Positions 7,729 through 13,984 of a stretch of DNA of 14,028 bases are shown here, piece by piece. The DNA is from Desulfovibrionaceae bacterium (GTDB lineage: Bacteria; Pseudomonadota; Gammaproteobacteria; Burkholderiales; Burkholderiaceae_C): assembly GCA_009778355.1 (NCBI GenBank), contig WRJY01000312.1, forward strand, positions 1-14,028, given 5' to 3'. Below the pieces are notes generated by a model. The model had not been told where the DNA came from. It worked only from the letters and a program-made list of their open reading frames with translations, and ran no database searches. The first letter of the stretch is position 1. Each line of letters starts with the position of its first letter. The position numbers were made by a program, and so were the translations under genes.

Positions 7729-8305
7729 CGCGCAGGACGCGGCCCTGTGGCGCGACGGCTGGTACCGCTTTGCGCGCGCCATGCCATCGAGCAACCACGG
7801 CCCGCGGCCCGCGGGCAGCCGCGTGGGCCTGATCGTCGTGCACTCCATCAGCCTGCCGCCGGGCGAGTTCGGCGGCGATCATGTGCAGGCGCTGTTCACC
7901 AACCGCCTGGACTGGGACGCGCACCCGTACTTTCAACAGATCCGGGGCTTGCGGGTGTCGGCGCATTTCTACGTCCGGCGCGACGGCGCGCTGTGGCAAT
8001 TCGTTGGTTGCGATGACCGTGCATGGCACGCCGGCGCTTCGAGCCATCGCGGGCGCGAGAACTGCAACGACTACTCGGTCGGCATCGAGCTGGAGGGCAT
8101 CGAGGGCGGCCCGTTCGAGGACGCGCAGTATGAAACGCTGGCCGCGCTGTGCGCCGCGCTGGCAGGCAGGTACCCCATTGCGCACGTGGCCGGCCACGAA
8201 CACATTGCCCCCGGACGCAAGCGTGACCCCGGCCCCGGATTCGATTGGCATCGCTTGCGGCGCGCGTTGAGCTGGCCTTCGGAACGCTTTGCTGGTTCGG
8301 CATGA
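7709..8305 (+). CDS. ampD: 1,6-anhydro-N-acetylmuramyl-L-alanine amidase AmpD
   Basis: A cytoplasmic zinc amidase of peptidoglycan recycling that cleaves the stem peptide from anhydro-muropeptides; in many Gram-negatives its loss induces AmpR/AmpC beta-lactamase. From GTG 7709 it is 198 residues. The Amidase_2 landmarks align closely with E. coli AmpD: VVHSISLPPGEFGG (zinc ligand His45), LRVSAHFYVRRDG, RAWHAGAS, NCNDYSVGIELEG (catalytic Glu127), AGHEHIAPGRKRDPGPGFDW (His163, Lys171, zinc ligand Asp173). GTG 7709 overlaps pilR by 20 bases and places DGWYRFAR at residue 16, a little longer than in E. coli. ATG 7781 would cut into that segment. No ampE, ampR or ampC is in the window. Confidence 0.95.
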   Translation: MKNQRIDAQDAALWRDGWYRFARAMPSSNHGPRPAGSRVGLIVVHSISLPPGEFGGDHVQALFTNRLDWDAHPYFQQIRGLRVSAHFYVRRDGALWQFVGCDDRAWHAGASSHRGRENCNDYSVGIELEGIEGGPFEDAQYETLAALCAALAGRYPIAHVAGHEHIAPGRKRDPGPGFDWHRLRRALSWPSERFAGSA

Positions 8306-8385
8306 ACCCGTGAATGCGGGACTGCTTCGCGCGCGTTGCGATGCCTGGCCGCAACACTCATGGGCTTGCCATGCGGCACAAGTCT

Positions 8386-8413
8386 TTGCATTTCATTACG
8401 TTGCTCCCATAAT
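8386..8413 (+). promoter_or_regulatory. Sigma-70-like promoter with dyad over the -10
   Basis: TTGCAT (8386-8391) and CATAAT (8408-8413) are separated by 16 bases, a near-consensus pair in otherwise GC-rich DNA. The -10 is the centre of an inverted repeat, TGCTCC (8402-8407) and GGAGCA (8415-8420), which could be an operator or a start-site hairpin. The expected start is near 8420. It could serve the small ORF at 8432 or a long leader reaching the H1-like gene. Confidence 0.45.
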
Positions 8414-8431
8414 CGGAGCATTGGAAATGAC

Positions 8432-8575
8432 ATGCTGACTCTGGAAGAAATTTTCAAGCGGTGCGGGCCAACGCAAGCGGTCGAGCTGGATGGCCGCCTG
8501 GCCATAAACGCCGCGCCGCGCCGCGCGCAGCTTGCGTCATCGATGGCCAGTCCGGTGCAATGGACTTGGCGATGA
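8432..8575 (+). CDS. Possible small protein (47 residues), unrecognised
   Basis: ATG 8432 opens 47 codons beginning MLTLEEIFKRCGPTQAVELD and ending in PVQWTWR. A GGA (8423-8425) six bases before the ATG could act as a weak Shine-Dalgarno, and the promoter-like site just upstream would place it at the start of a transcript. The first ~25 residues look protein-like (helical, acidic-basic mixture) and the rest is less so. I do not recognise a family. In high-GC DNA an ORF this short easily arises by chance, so this is tentative. Confidence 0.3.
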   Translation: MLTLEEIFKRCGPTQAVELDGRLAINAAPRRAQLASSMASPVQWTWR

Positions 8576-8647
8576 CCCAACCCATGCAATCACTGAATCA
8601 GCAGCCGCGTTGGAGCGCATACGCGCCAGGCGATGGTTGCACCCCTG

Positions 8648-8681
8648 TTCATGGCGCTGGACATTGCTCCAGCGCCATGAA
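8648..8681 (+). terminator. Perfect 14-bp hairpin, possible terminator or attenuator
   Basis: TTCATGGCGCTGGA (8648-8661) pairs without mismatch with TCCAGCGCCATGAA (8668-8681) around a 6-nt loop. It is followed by TCGTTTTGC, a short imperfect T-run, so termination would be moderate at best. It could end the transcript from the 8386-8413 promoter, attenuate read-through into the H1-like gene, or be a dyad operator. Confidence 0.5.
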
Positions 8682-8719
8682 TCGTTTTGCGCGCGTCCAA
8701 CCAGCGCGAAGCGTTTTCT

Positions 8720-8733
8720 GTTGAACGTTCAAC
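8720..8733. promoter_or_regulatory. 14-nt perfect palindrome upstream of H1-like gene
   Basis: GTTGAACGTTCAAC is its own reverse complement and lies 19 bases before the H1-like start codon. The position suits a repressor operator or leader element, but no regulator can be named and no clear promoter hexamers surround it. Confidence 0.4.
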
Positions 8734-8752
8734 TTGAATCTAGGAGAAAACC

Positions 8753-9214
8753 ATGGCAACTGCAAAAAAACCGGCCGCCAAGAAGGCCGTAGTCAAGAAG
8801 GCCCCGGCCAAGAAAGCCGCGCCGGCCAAGAAGGCTGTAGCGAAGAAGGCCGCGCCGGCCAAGAAAGCCCCGGCCAAGAAGGTAGCGGTCAAGAAAGTCG
8901 CCGCCAAGAAGGCTCCCGCTAAAAAAGCGCCCGCCAAAAAGGTAGCGGCCAAGAAAGTCGTCGCCAAGAAAGCGCCAGCCAAGAAGGTCGTAGCGAAGAA
9001 GGCCGCGCCGGCCAAGAAAGCCCCGGCCAAGAAGGTAGCGGTCAAGAAAGTCGCCGCCAAGAAAGCGCCGGCGAAAACGGCGGCTCCGGCCAAGAAAGCC
9101 GCGCCAGCCAAGAAGCCCGCCCCGAAAAAGGCCGCCCCTGCCAAGAAGCCTGCCGCGCAAACGACGCTGAGCCCGCAAGCCGCCTGGCCGTTCCCGAGCG
9201 GCAACAAGCCTTGA
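8753..9214 (+). CDS. Histone H1-like Lys/Ala/Pro-rich DNA-binding protein
   Basis: A 153-residue protein built almost wholly of short AAKK, APAKK and VAKK-type repeats, like the C-terminal tail of eukaryotic H1 and bacterial H1-like proteins (Bordetella BpH1, HctB/AlgP type). Such proteins bind nucleic acid non-specifically and may affect chromosome compaction or gene expression. The start ATG 8753 has a strong Shine-Dalgarno (AGGAGA, 8742-8747). The C-terminus breaks the repeat with TTLSPQAAWPFPSGNKP (137-153), a tail I associate with the comamonad versions. A 74-bp stretch occurs twice identically (8837-8910 and 8990-9063), a recent internal duplication. An intrinsic terminator follows. Confidence 0.9.
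   Translation: MATAKKPAAKKAVVKKAPAKKAAPAKKAVAKKAAPAKKAPAKKVAVKKVAAKKAPAKKAPAKKVAAKKVVAKKAPAKKVVAKKAAPAKKAPAKKVAVKKVAAKKAPAKTAAPAKKAAPAKKPAPKKAAPAKKPAAQTTLSPQAAWPFPSGNKP
8837..9063 (+). repeat. Exact 74-bp direct repeat inside H1-like gene
   Basis: Bases 8837-8910 and 8990-9063 are identical, offset by 153 bases (51 codons), so the frame is kept. Each copy begins GTAGCGAAGAAGG and encodes VAKKAAPAKKAPAKKVAVKK followed by VAAKK. Because identity extends through third codon positions, this is a DNA-level duplication rather than amino-acid convergence. Confidence 0.9.
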
Positions 9215-9229
9215 TGGATTGAAAAATCT

Positions 9230-9300
9230 TCCCGGCCCGTTTTCGAGGGGCCGGATTGCCAAAGCCCGGTGTGTCTTCGGCGCGCCGGGCTTGTTTTTTT
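9230..9300 (+). terminator. Intrinsic terminator of the H1-like gene
   Basis: AAGCCCGGTGTG (9262-9273) pairs with CGCGCCGGGCTT (9281-9292), including two G-U pairs, and is followed by GTTTTTTT (9293-9300), a textbook terminator. A second hairpin just upstream has CCGGCCC and GGGCCGG arms (about 9231-9253). On the other strand only TTTGG follows the main stem, so it is weaker for the convergent PfkB gene. Confidence 0.88.
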
Positions 9301-9319
9301 GGCGCGCCGGAAACAGGCT

Positions 9320-10225
9320 CTAAGCCTGTGCGAGCACGCTTGCGTCAACGGTGTAATTTTGCGGCCCTCGCGCCGCGATTTTGATGGCCCCCAGGCGGTT
9401 GCCCAGCGCCGCGCAGCGCGCCAGCTCCCACCCTTGCTCCAGCCCGTACAGCAGCGCGCCGCGCCAGGCGTCGCCGCAGCCGGTGGGGTCGGCCACCCGC
9501 GCTGCGGGCACGGCGGGCACGCGCCGCCTGACCCCATGCTCCCAGATGTCGCAACCATCGCCGCCCAGCGTGACGACCAGGCCGCGCACGCGCCGCGAGA
9601 GGGCATGAAGCTCCTCGCCCGTGCGGTCGCACAACAGGCGTCCTTCGTAGTCGTTGACGGTGATCCAGTCGGCCAGATCGACGAAATGATTCAGCTCCGC
9701 GCCATCGAACATCGGCAGACCCTGCCCCGGATCGAACACGAAAGGAATGCCCGCCGCATGAAATTGCTCGGCGTGCTCAATCATGGCCTGCCGCCCGTCG
9801 GGCGAGATGATGCCCAGCCCGATGCCCGCCCGCGCGGGCACGCGGTTGCGGTGCGCCTGCATCATGGCGCCGGGGTGAAACGCCGTGATCTGGTTGTTGT
9901 CGCGGTCGGTCATTATCATGGCCTGCGCGGTGTAGGCATCGGCCACTTGCAGCACGTAGTCGGCGCCGATACCCAGCGCGCACAGCCGTTGCAGGTAATC
10001 GCCGCCGTCGTTGCCGACGGCGGCCATCGGCAGCGGCGTTGCGCCCAGCGCGCGCATGGCGTAGGCGATGTTGCCGGCGCAACCGCCGAAGTCGCGCCGC
10101 AGGCTGGGCACCAGGAACGACACGTTCAGGATGTGCAGTTGCTCCGGCAGGATTTGCTGCGCAAAGCGGCCCTCGAAGTCCATGATGGTGTCGAAAGCCA
10201 GCGAACCGCAGATCAATGTAGCCAT
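9320..10225 (-). CDS. PfkB-family carbohydrate/nucleoside kinase
   Basis: A 301-residue ribokinase-superfamily kinase. The N-terminal PfkB signature region is RRDFGGCAGNIAYAMRALG (about 43-61), and the C-terminal signature is DPTGCGDAWRGALLYGL (246-262), with Asp252 as the expected catalytic base and the GCGD anion hole (Cys where Ala is most common). Further family pieces are DWITVNDYEG and VVTLGGDGCDIW. Overall it resembles adenosine kinase-like bacterial PfkB proteins, but the substrate cannot be fixed. The start ATG 10225 fits the usual MATLICGSLAFDTI beginning, yet no Shine-Dalgarno precedes it, because the inverted-repeat-bounded element ends within about 8 bases of the start codon. Confidence 0.9.
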   Translation of the reverse strand: MATLICGSLAFDTIMDFEGRFAQQILPEQLHILNVSFLVPSLRRDFGGCAGNIAYAMRALGATPLPMAAVGNDGGDYLQRLCALGIGADYVLQVADAYTAQAMIMTDRDNNQITAFHPGAMMQAHRNRVPARAGIGLGIISPDGRQAMIEHAEQFHAAGIPFVFDPGQGLPMFDGAELNHFVDLADWITVNDYEGRLLCDRTGEELHALSRRVRGLVVTLGGDGCDIWEHGVRRRVPAVPAARVADPTGCGDAWRGALLYGLEQGWELARCAALGNRLGAIKIAARGPQNYTVDASVLAQA

Positions 10226-10292
10226 AGGTCATCTAGAAACGGCAGTTGAACGCGCTCGCCAGTGCCGTGATCGGCGTGCCAGGCAAGGGGGT

Positions 10293-10334
10293 GCGCTGCG
10301 GCTCCAAAGGCGCCTGCGCGCCTTTGGACAGCGC
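10293..10334. repeat. Long stem-loop inside the MITE-like element
   Basis: TCCAAAGGCGC (10303-10313) and GCGCCTTTGGA (10318-10328) form a perfect 11-bp stem with a 4-nt loop. GCGCTG (10293-10298) and CAGCGC (10329-10334) extend it by six pairs across a 4-nt bulge. No T-run follows on either strand, so it is not a typical terminator. Confidence 0.75.
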
Positions 10335-10339
10335 AAACA

Positions 10340-10360
10340 GGCCCAGCCTCTGGCTGGGCC
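10340..10360. repeat. Perfect 9-bp hairpin in the MITE-like element
   Basis: GGCCCAGCC (10340-10348) and GGCTGGGCC (10352-10360) pair perfectly around a 3-nt loop. A smaller hairpin, GCAGGC/GCCTGC (10385-10400), and CTCACC/GGTGAG (10458-10474) follow in the same segment. Confidence 0.7.
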
Positions 10361-10561
10361 GCGCCCTGCAAGGGAGAGGACGCGGCAGGCTACTGCCTGC
10401 AAGAACGAGCAACGCCGCATGGCGCGTCGAGCGCGGTGCTGGCGAGTGCATAGCGCTCTCACCCAAATGGTGAGCTTGATCGAAGTTGCAAAGGTCAATG
10501 TTCATGCGGTTTTTGTCAAGGTTGCAAACGGTCAACTGCCGTTTCCAGGGTCACCCAAATT

Positions 10562-11677
10562 TCAGGGATAGAACGCATCCAGCAGGTAGCCGGTGATGGC
10601 GCCGGGATTGGCGGCGGCGCTCACCGTTAGCGCGCCGATGCCGGTAAATTTGCCGTGCGCAGCCAGCGTTGGCGGCGCGCCCAGTTCGTCCGCCGTGACG
10701 ACGCGGCGCGCCAGGATATGGCCCCAAGCGTCGGTCAGGGTCAGTTCCAGCGCCGGACTGGCCACGGGCAGGCTGGCCGTGTTGCGCAGCGTGACACTGA
10801 AGCGAAAGCTGCCGGAGTCGGTGGAGGTGAGATCCTTATCGTCGATGACGATCGCATTCGGTTGCCGATAAGGCTGGATACGGCAGCGCAACGGTGCGCA
10901 CAACGCTTGCAGCGCGGGGGTCAGTCGCGGCGCACGCGCGGCCAGCCAGTCACGATGGCTCAGCGTGACCTGCCAGAGCAGGCTGAGTGTCAGCAGCGAC
11001 AGCGACAGCCACTGCAACCGGCGGACCGGACGCGAGGACCAGAACGCGCGCTGCCGCGCTCTGGCAACGAACGATGGCACCGGCTGATCGGCATCCGAGC
11101 CAGTTTCCATGGCCAGCGCCGAAGCGACCGGCCCATCGGCCATGCCGGGTGCGGCGTCCGAAGGCGGCGCGCCAGGTTCGCTGGCGCGCTCACCGGGCTG
11201 GCTGGCGGGTTCGCTGTCCGTCTCGCTGGCGTCGTCTTCGAGTGGCTCGGCTTGCTCTGACTCGCTTGCCGTCGTGCTCCAGTCCGCCACGTCGGGCGCG
11301 CCCGTGAATTGGCCAATGAGTGATGGCCCGAACAAAACCGGCAGTACCGCCTGCGCATCATCTCCGGCGTCCGGCGGCTCGGACTCGAACGCTTTACCGA
11401 GTTGCTGTTTTTCGGTCGGGGCAAACTCCGAAGGCGGGCCTTCCAGCGCGGCATTGGGCGCGTCAGAGCCGGCTGGCGCGTGCGCTGCAACGTCGAGCGG
11501 CGGCGGCGGGGCCTGCCTGCCCGCGCGCGGGGTCTGGTCGTAGGGCAGCATGTGCACCGAGGCGTCGAACACCTTGCCGCACTGACCGCAACGCACCCAG
11601 CCCGCCGCGATGCGGATCTGGTCCGGCACGAGCCTGAACAGGGTCGAGCAAGCCGGGCAGCGTGTGACGAGGCCCAT
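10562..11677 (-). CDS. DUF3426 / MJ0042-type zinc-ribbon membrane protein
   Basis: A 371-residue protein. The N-terminus is a zinc ribbon, TRCPACSTLFRL...GWVRCGQCGKVFDA, with Cys7, Cys10, Cys30 and Cys33. Residues 45-215 are low-complexity, rich in Pro, Ala, Glu and Ser, and likely disordered. One membrane segment follows (about 221-240, LQWLSLSLLTLSLLWQVTLS). The C-terminal DUF3426 domain (about 245-371) has SVTLRNTASLPVASPALELT and ILARRVV. The topology suggests a cytoplasmic zinc ribbon and a periplasmic beta-rich domain. The function is unknown; the family is commonly found downstream of prmA in Burkholderiales. It starts 54 bases after the prmA stop, without a clear Shine-Dalgarno. Confidence 0.88.
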   Translation of the reverse strand: MGLVTRCPACSTLFRLVPDQIRIAAGWVRCGQCGKVFDASVHMLPYDQTPRAGRQAPPPPLDVAAHAPAGSDAPNAALEGPPSEFAPTEKQQLGKAFESEPPDAGDDAQAVLPVLFGPSLIGQFTGAPDVADWSTTASESEQAEPLEDDASETDSEPASQPGERASEPGAPPSDAAPGMADGPVASALAMETGSDADQPVPSFVARARQRAFWSSRPVRRLQWLSLSLLTLSLLWQVTLSHRDWLAARAPRLTPALQALCAPLRCRIQPYRQPNAIVIDDKDLTSTDSGSFRFSVTLRNTASLPVASPALELTLTDAWGHILARRVVTADELGAPPTLAAHGKFTGIGALTVSAAANPGAITGYLLDAFYP

Positions 11678-11731
11678 GAGACAGCGATTGCAGTTGCAGC
11701 GTGGAAGAACTGCCGCGATTGTAGGCAGCGC
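11678..11731. other. Short prmA / DUF3426 gap
   Basis: A 54-base spacer with no hairpin-plus-T-run and no promoter hexamers that I can see, so co-transcription of the DUF3426 gene with prmA is likely. Confidence 0.4.
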
Positions 11732-12616
11732 TTATGCGCGACGCGCGGTCAGCAGGACCCAGCCATCTTCGGCGTCGGCCACTTCCAGCGCCAGATATGG
11801 CGCGTAGGCTTGTTGCAATTGCCCGGTCTGGCGTTCCAGTACGCCGGCCAGCGCCAGCGCGCCGCCCGGCCGCACGTGGCCGCACAGCAGGGGCGCCAGC
11901 ACCATGAGCGGCGTGGCCAGGATGTTGGCCAGCACGGTGTCATACAGACCCTGTGCGCAGTCGGGCAGGCCAGCGGCGATTGGCACGCCGTTGGCGGCGG
12001 CGTTGTCGCGGGTGGCTTGTACCGCCGCCGGGTCGATGTCCACGGCGTCCACGCTGGCCGCGCCGTGCAGCGCCGCGCCGATAGCCAGGATGCCCGAGCC
12101 GCAGCCGTAGTCCAGCACGCGCTGGCCGGTGGGCGGATGGGCGGCGATCCAGCGCAGGCACATGCGGGTGGTGGGGTGCGTGCCGGTGCCGAAGGCCAGC
12201 CCCGGATCGAGCCGGATCACGCGCGCGGCCTGCTCGGGCACTTGGCGCCAGGTGGGCACGATCCAGAATGTGGGCGTGACCGGCACCGGCTCGAATTGCG
12301 ACTGCGTCAGCCGCACCCAGTCCTGCTCGGCCACGGGCGCAAGGGCCTGCACCGCGCAGCCAGCGAAAAAGTCTTGCGCCGCCAGCAGCCGCGCCGCCTC
12401 TTGCGCTGCCGCCTCATCGGCAAACAGCGCCGTCACGCGCGAGCGTGACCAGCTTTGCGCCGGCGGCGGCAGGCCGGGTTCGCCGAACAGCGCCTGCTCC
12501 GACTGGGTGCCGGCATCGGCATCCTCGACCGACACGCTGAGCGCGCCCAGCGCCTCAAGTGCGTCGCTCACCGGCTCGACGCGGTCTTCGGAGCAACGCA
12601 GATGCAGCTCAAACAT
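11732..12616 (-). CDS. prmA: Ribosomal protein L11 methyltransferase PrmA
   Basis: A SAM-dependent methyltransferase that trimethylates ribosomal protein L11. The start ATG 12616 gives MFELHLRCSE and 294 residues, the usual length; the frame is open eight codons further but that reading runs into accC. The N-terminal substrate-recognition domain occupies about 1-85, and the linker region contains the conserved DWVRLTQSQFEP (99-110). The catalytic domain has LDPGLAFGTGTHPTT (136-150), SAM-binding motif I VLDYGCGSGILAIGA (167-181), VDIDPAAVQATRDNA, and NILATPLMVLAP with the NPPY-equivalent NIL. The accC stop and prmA start share one base (TGATG), indicating coupled translation. Confidence 0.96.
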   Translation of the reverse strand: MFELHLRCSEDRVEPVSDALEALGALSVSVEDADAGTQSEQALFGEPGLPPPAQSWSRSRVTALFADEAAAQEAARLLAAQDFFAGCAVQALAPVAEQDWVRLTQSQFEPVPVTPTFWIVPTWRQVPEQAARVIRLDPGLAFGTGTHPTTRMCLRWIAAHPPTGQRVLDYGCGSGILAIGAALHGAASVDAVDIDPAAVQATRDNAAANGVPIAAGLPDCAQGLYDTVLANILATPLMVLAPLLCGHVRPGGALALAGVLERQTGQLQQAYAPYLALEVADAEDGWVLLTARRA

Positions 12617-13965
12617 CAGCGGGGATGCTCGCTCAACCATTTTTCCAGGTAGTGGATATTGGTGCCGCCGGCCACGAACTTGGCGTCCACCATCAGCTCG
12701 CGGTGCAGCGCGATGTTGCTGCTGATGCCTTCCACCACCGTCTCGTCCAGCGCCGTGCGCATACGGGCAATGGCTTGCTCGCGCGTGTCGCCATAGACAA
12801 TGATCTTGCCAATCATGGAGTCGTAGTTGGGCGGCACGAAGTAGTTGTTATAGACGTGCGAATCCACCCGCACGCCCGGCCCGCCGGGCACGTGCCAGGT
12901 GGTGATGCGGCCCGGCGAGGGGGTGAATTTGAACGGGTCCTCGGCGTTCACGCGGCATTCGATGGCGTGGCCCTTGAGCTGGATTTGCCGCTGGGTGAAA
13001 GGCAGCTTTTCGCCCGCGGCCACCATGATCTGCGTGCGCACGATGTCCACGCCGGTGATCCACTCGGTGACCGGGTGCTCGACCTGCACGCGGGTGTTCA
13101 TCTCGATGAAGTAGAACTCGCCGTTTTCGTACAGGAACTCGAAGGTGCCCGCGCCGCGGTAGCCGATTTTCTTGCAGGCGGCCACGCAACGCTCGCCGAT
13201 GCGCTCGATCAGCCGGCGAGCGATGCCCGGCGCCGGCGCTTCCTCGATCACCTTCTGGTGACGCCGCTGCATAGAGCAGTCGCGCTCGCCCAGATAGACG
13301 GCGTTGCGATGCTTGTCGGCCAGTATCTGGATTTCGATGTGGCGCGGGTTCAGCAGGAACTTCTCCATGTACACCGCCGGGTTGTTGAAGGCCGCTTGCG
13401 CCTCGCCCCGGGTCATTTGCACCGCGCCGACCAGCGCCGCCTCGGTGTGCACCACGCGCATACCGCGCCCGCCGCCGCCGCCGGCGGCCTTGATGATGAC
13501 CGGATAGCCAATGGCCTTGGCGATGCGCCTGATGGCCGCCGGATCGTCCGGCAGTTGGCCGTCCGAGCCGGGCACGCAGGGCACGCCGGCCTTTATCATG
13601 GCCTGCTTGGCCGCCACCTTGTCGCCCATGATGCGGATCGACTCAGGCGTCGGGCCTATGAACTGAAAGCCGCTTTGCTCCACCCGCTCGGCGAAGCCGG
13701 CGTTCTCGCTCAGAAAGCCGTAGCCGGGATGGATGGCCTCGGCGTCGGTGACTTCGGCGGCGGCGATGATGGCCGGCATGTTGAGGTAGCTCTGCGCCGA
13801 CGCCGCCGGGCCGATGCACACGGCCTCGTCGGCCAGCCGGACGTACTTGGCGTCCCTGTCGGCCTCGGAATAGACCATCACGGCCTTGACGCCGAGTTCC
13901 TTGCACGCGCGCTGGATGCGCAGCGCGATCTCGCCTCGATTGGCGACCAGAATTTTCTTGAACAT
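12616..13965 (-). CDS. accC: Biotin carboxylase subunit of acetyl-CoA carboxylase
   Basis: It carboxylates biotin on AccB using ATP and bicarbonate, the first half-reaction of malonyl-CoA formation. At 449 residues it is collinear with E. coli AccC, and the key residues fall at the same numbers: Lys116 (IMGDK), Lys159, the Gly-rich ATP loop GGGGGRGMR (162-170), His209, Glu276, Glu288, Asn290 and Arg292 (FIEMNTRVQVEHP). The N-terminus MFKKILVANRGEIALRI is canonical. The Shine-Dalgarno GGAG (complement of 13972-13975) lies six bases before the start. It follows accB by 19 bases and overlaps prmA by one base. Confidence 0.98.
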   Translation of the reverse strand: MFKKILVANRGEIALRIQRACKELGVKAVMVYSEADRDAKYVRLADEAVCIGPAASAQSYLNMPAIIAAAEVTDAEAIHPGYGFLSENAGFAERVEQSGFQFIGPTPESIRIMGDKVAAKQAMIKAGVPCVPGSDGQLPDDPAAIRRIAKAIGYPVIIKAAGGGGGRGMRVVHTEAALVGAVQMTRGEAQAAFNNPAVYMEKFLLNPRHIEIQILADKHRNAVYLGERDCSMQRRHQKVIEEAPAPGIARRLIERIGERCVAACKKIGYRGAGTFEFLYENGEFYFIEMNTRVQVEHPVTEWITGVDIVRTQIMVAAGEKLPFTQRQIQLKGHAIECRVNAEDPFKFTPSPGRITTWHVPGGPGVRVDSHVYNNYFVPPNYDSMIGKIIVYGDTREQAIARMRTALDETVVEGISSNIALHRELMVDAKFVAGGTNIHYLEKWLSEHPR

Positions 13966-13984
13966 CCGCTGCTCCGCGGCCCGC

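Larger units (their letters stand above)
8306..8752. other. 447-nt ampD / H1-like intergenic region
   Basis: This holds, in order: a weak GTTGCG/CGCAAC hairpin (8335-8355), a sigma-70-like promoter (8386-8413), a possible 47-codon ORF (8432-8575), a perfect 14-bp hairpin (8648-8681), a 14-nt palindrome (8720-8733) and the H1-like gene's Shine-Dalgarno (8742-8747). The structured pieces are listed separately. I see no tRNA or known RNA family. Confidence 0.6.
10227..10553. mobile_element. MITE-like element with terminal inverted repeats and direct-repeat flanks
   Basis: Bases 10233-10252 and the reverse complement of 10529-10548 agree at 18 of 20 positions, with a perfect 14-nt core (GAAACGGCAGTTGA). 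GGTCA directly follows the right end (10549-10553) and occurs one base outside the left end (10227-10231), as a target duplication would. Between them lie several perfect or near-perfect hairpins and no recognisable gene. A 100-codon minus-strand frame from TTG 10535 to a TAG at 10233-10235 spans the element; its sequence resembles no protein family I know. The length is about 316 bp. It separates the DUF3426 gene from the PfkB gene. Confidence 0.6.

Noticed and set aside
8024..8040. TGGCAC motif within ampD considered as a sigma-54 promoter (PilR target)
   Set aside because: The -12 part (TTGC) is missing at the required spacing and it lies inside a conserved coding region.
8753..9214. Repetitive tract considered as a CRISPR-like or minisatellite array
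   Set aside because: The periodicity follows codons of an AAKK-type protein with no constant repeat-spacer pattern.
8740..9606. Minus-strand ORF opposite the H1-like gene encoding FLAGA/ATFLA-type hydrophobic repeats
   Set aside because: It is simply the reverse complement of the AAKK repeats. The sense strand has the Shine-Dalgarno, family-like C-terminus and terminator.
10233..10535. 100-codon minus-strand ORF spanning the MITE-like element
   Set aside because: It uses a TTG start, has no Shine-Dalgarno and runs through several stem-loops; more likely open by chance in GC-rich DNA.
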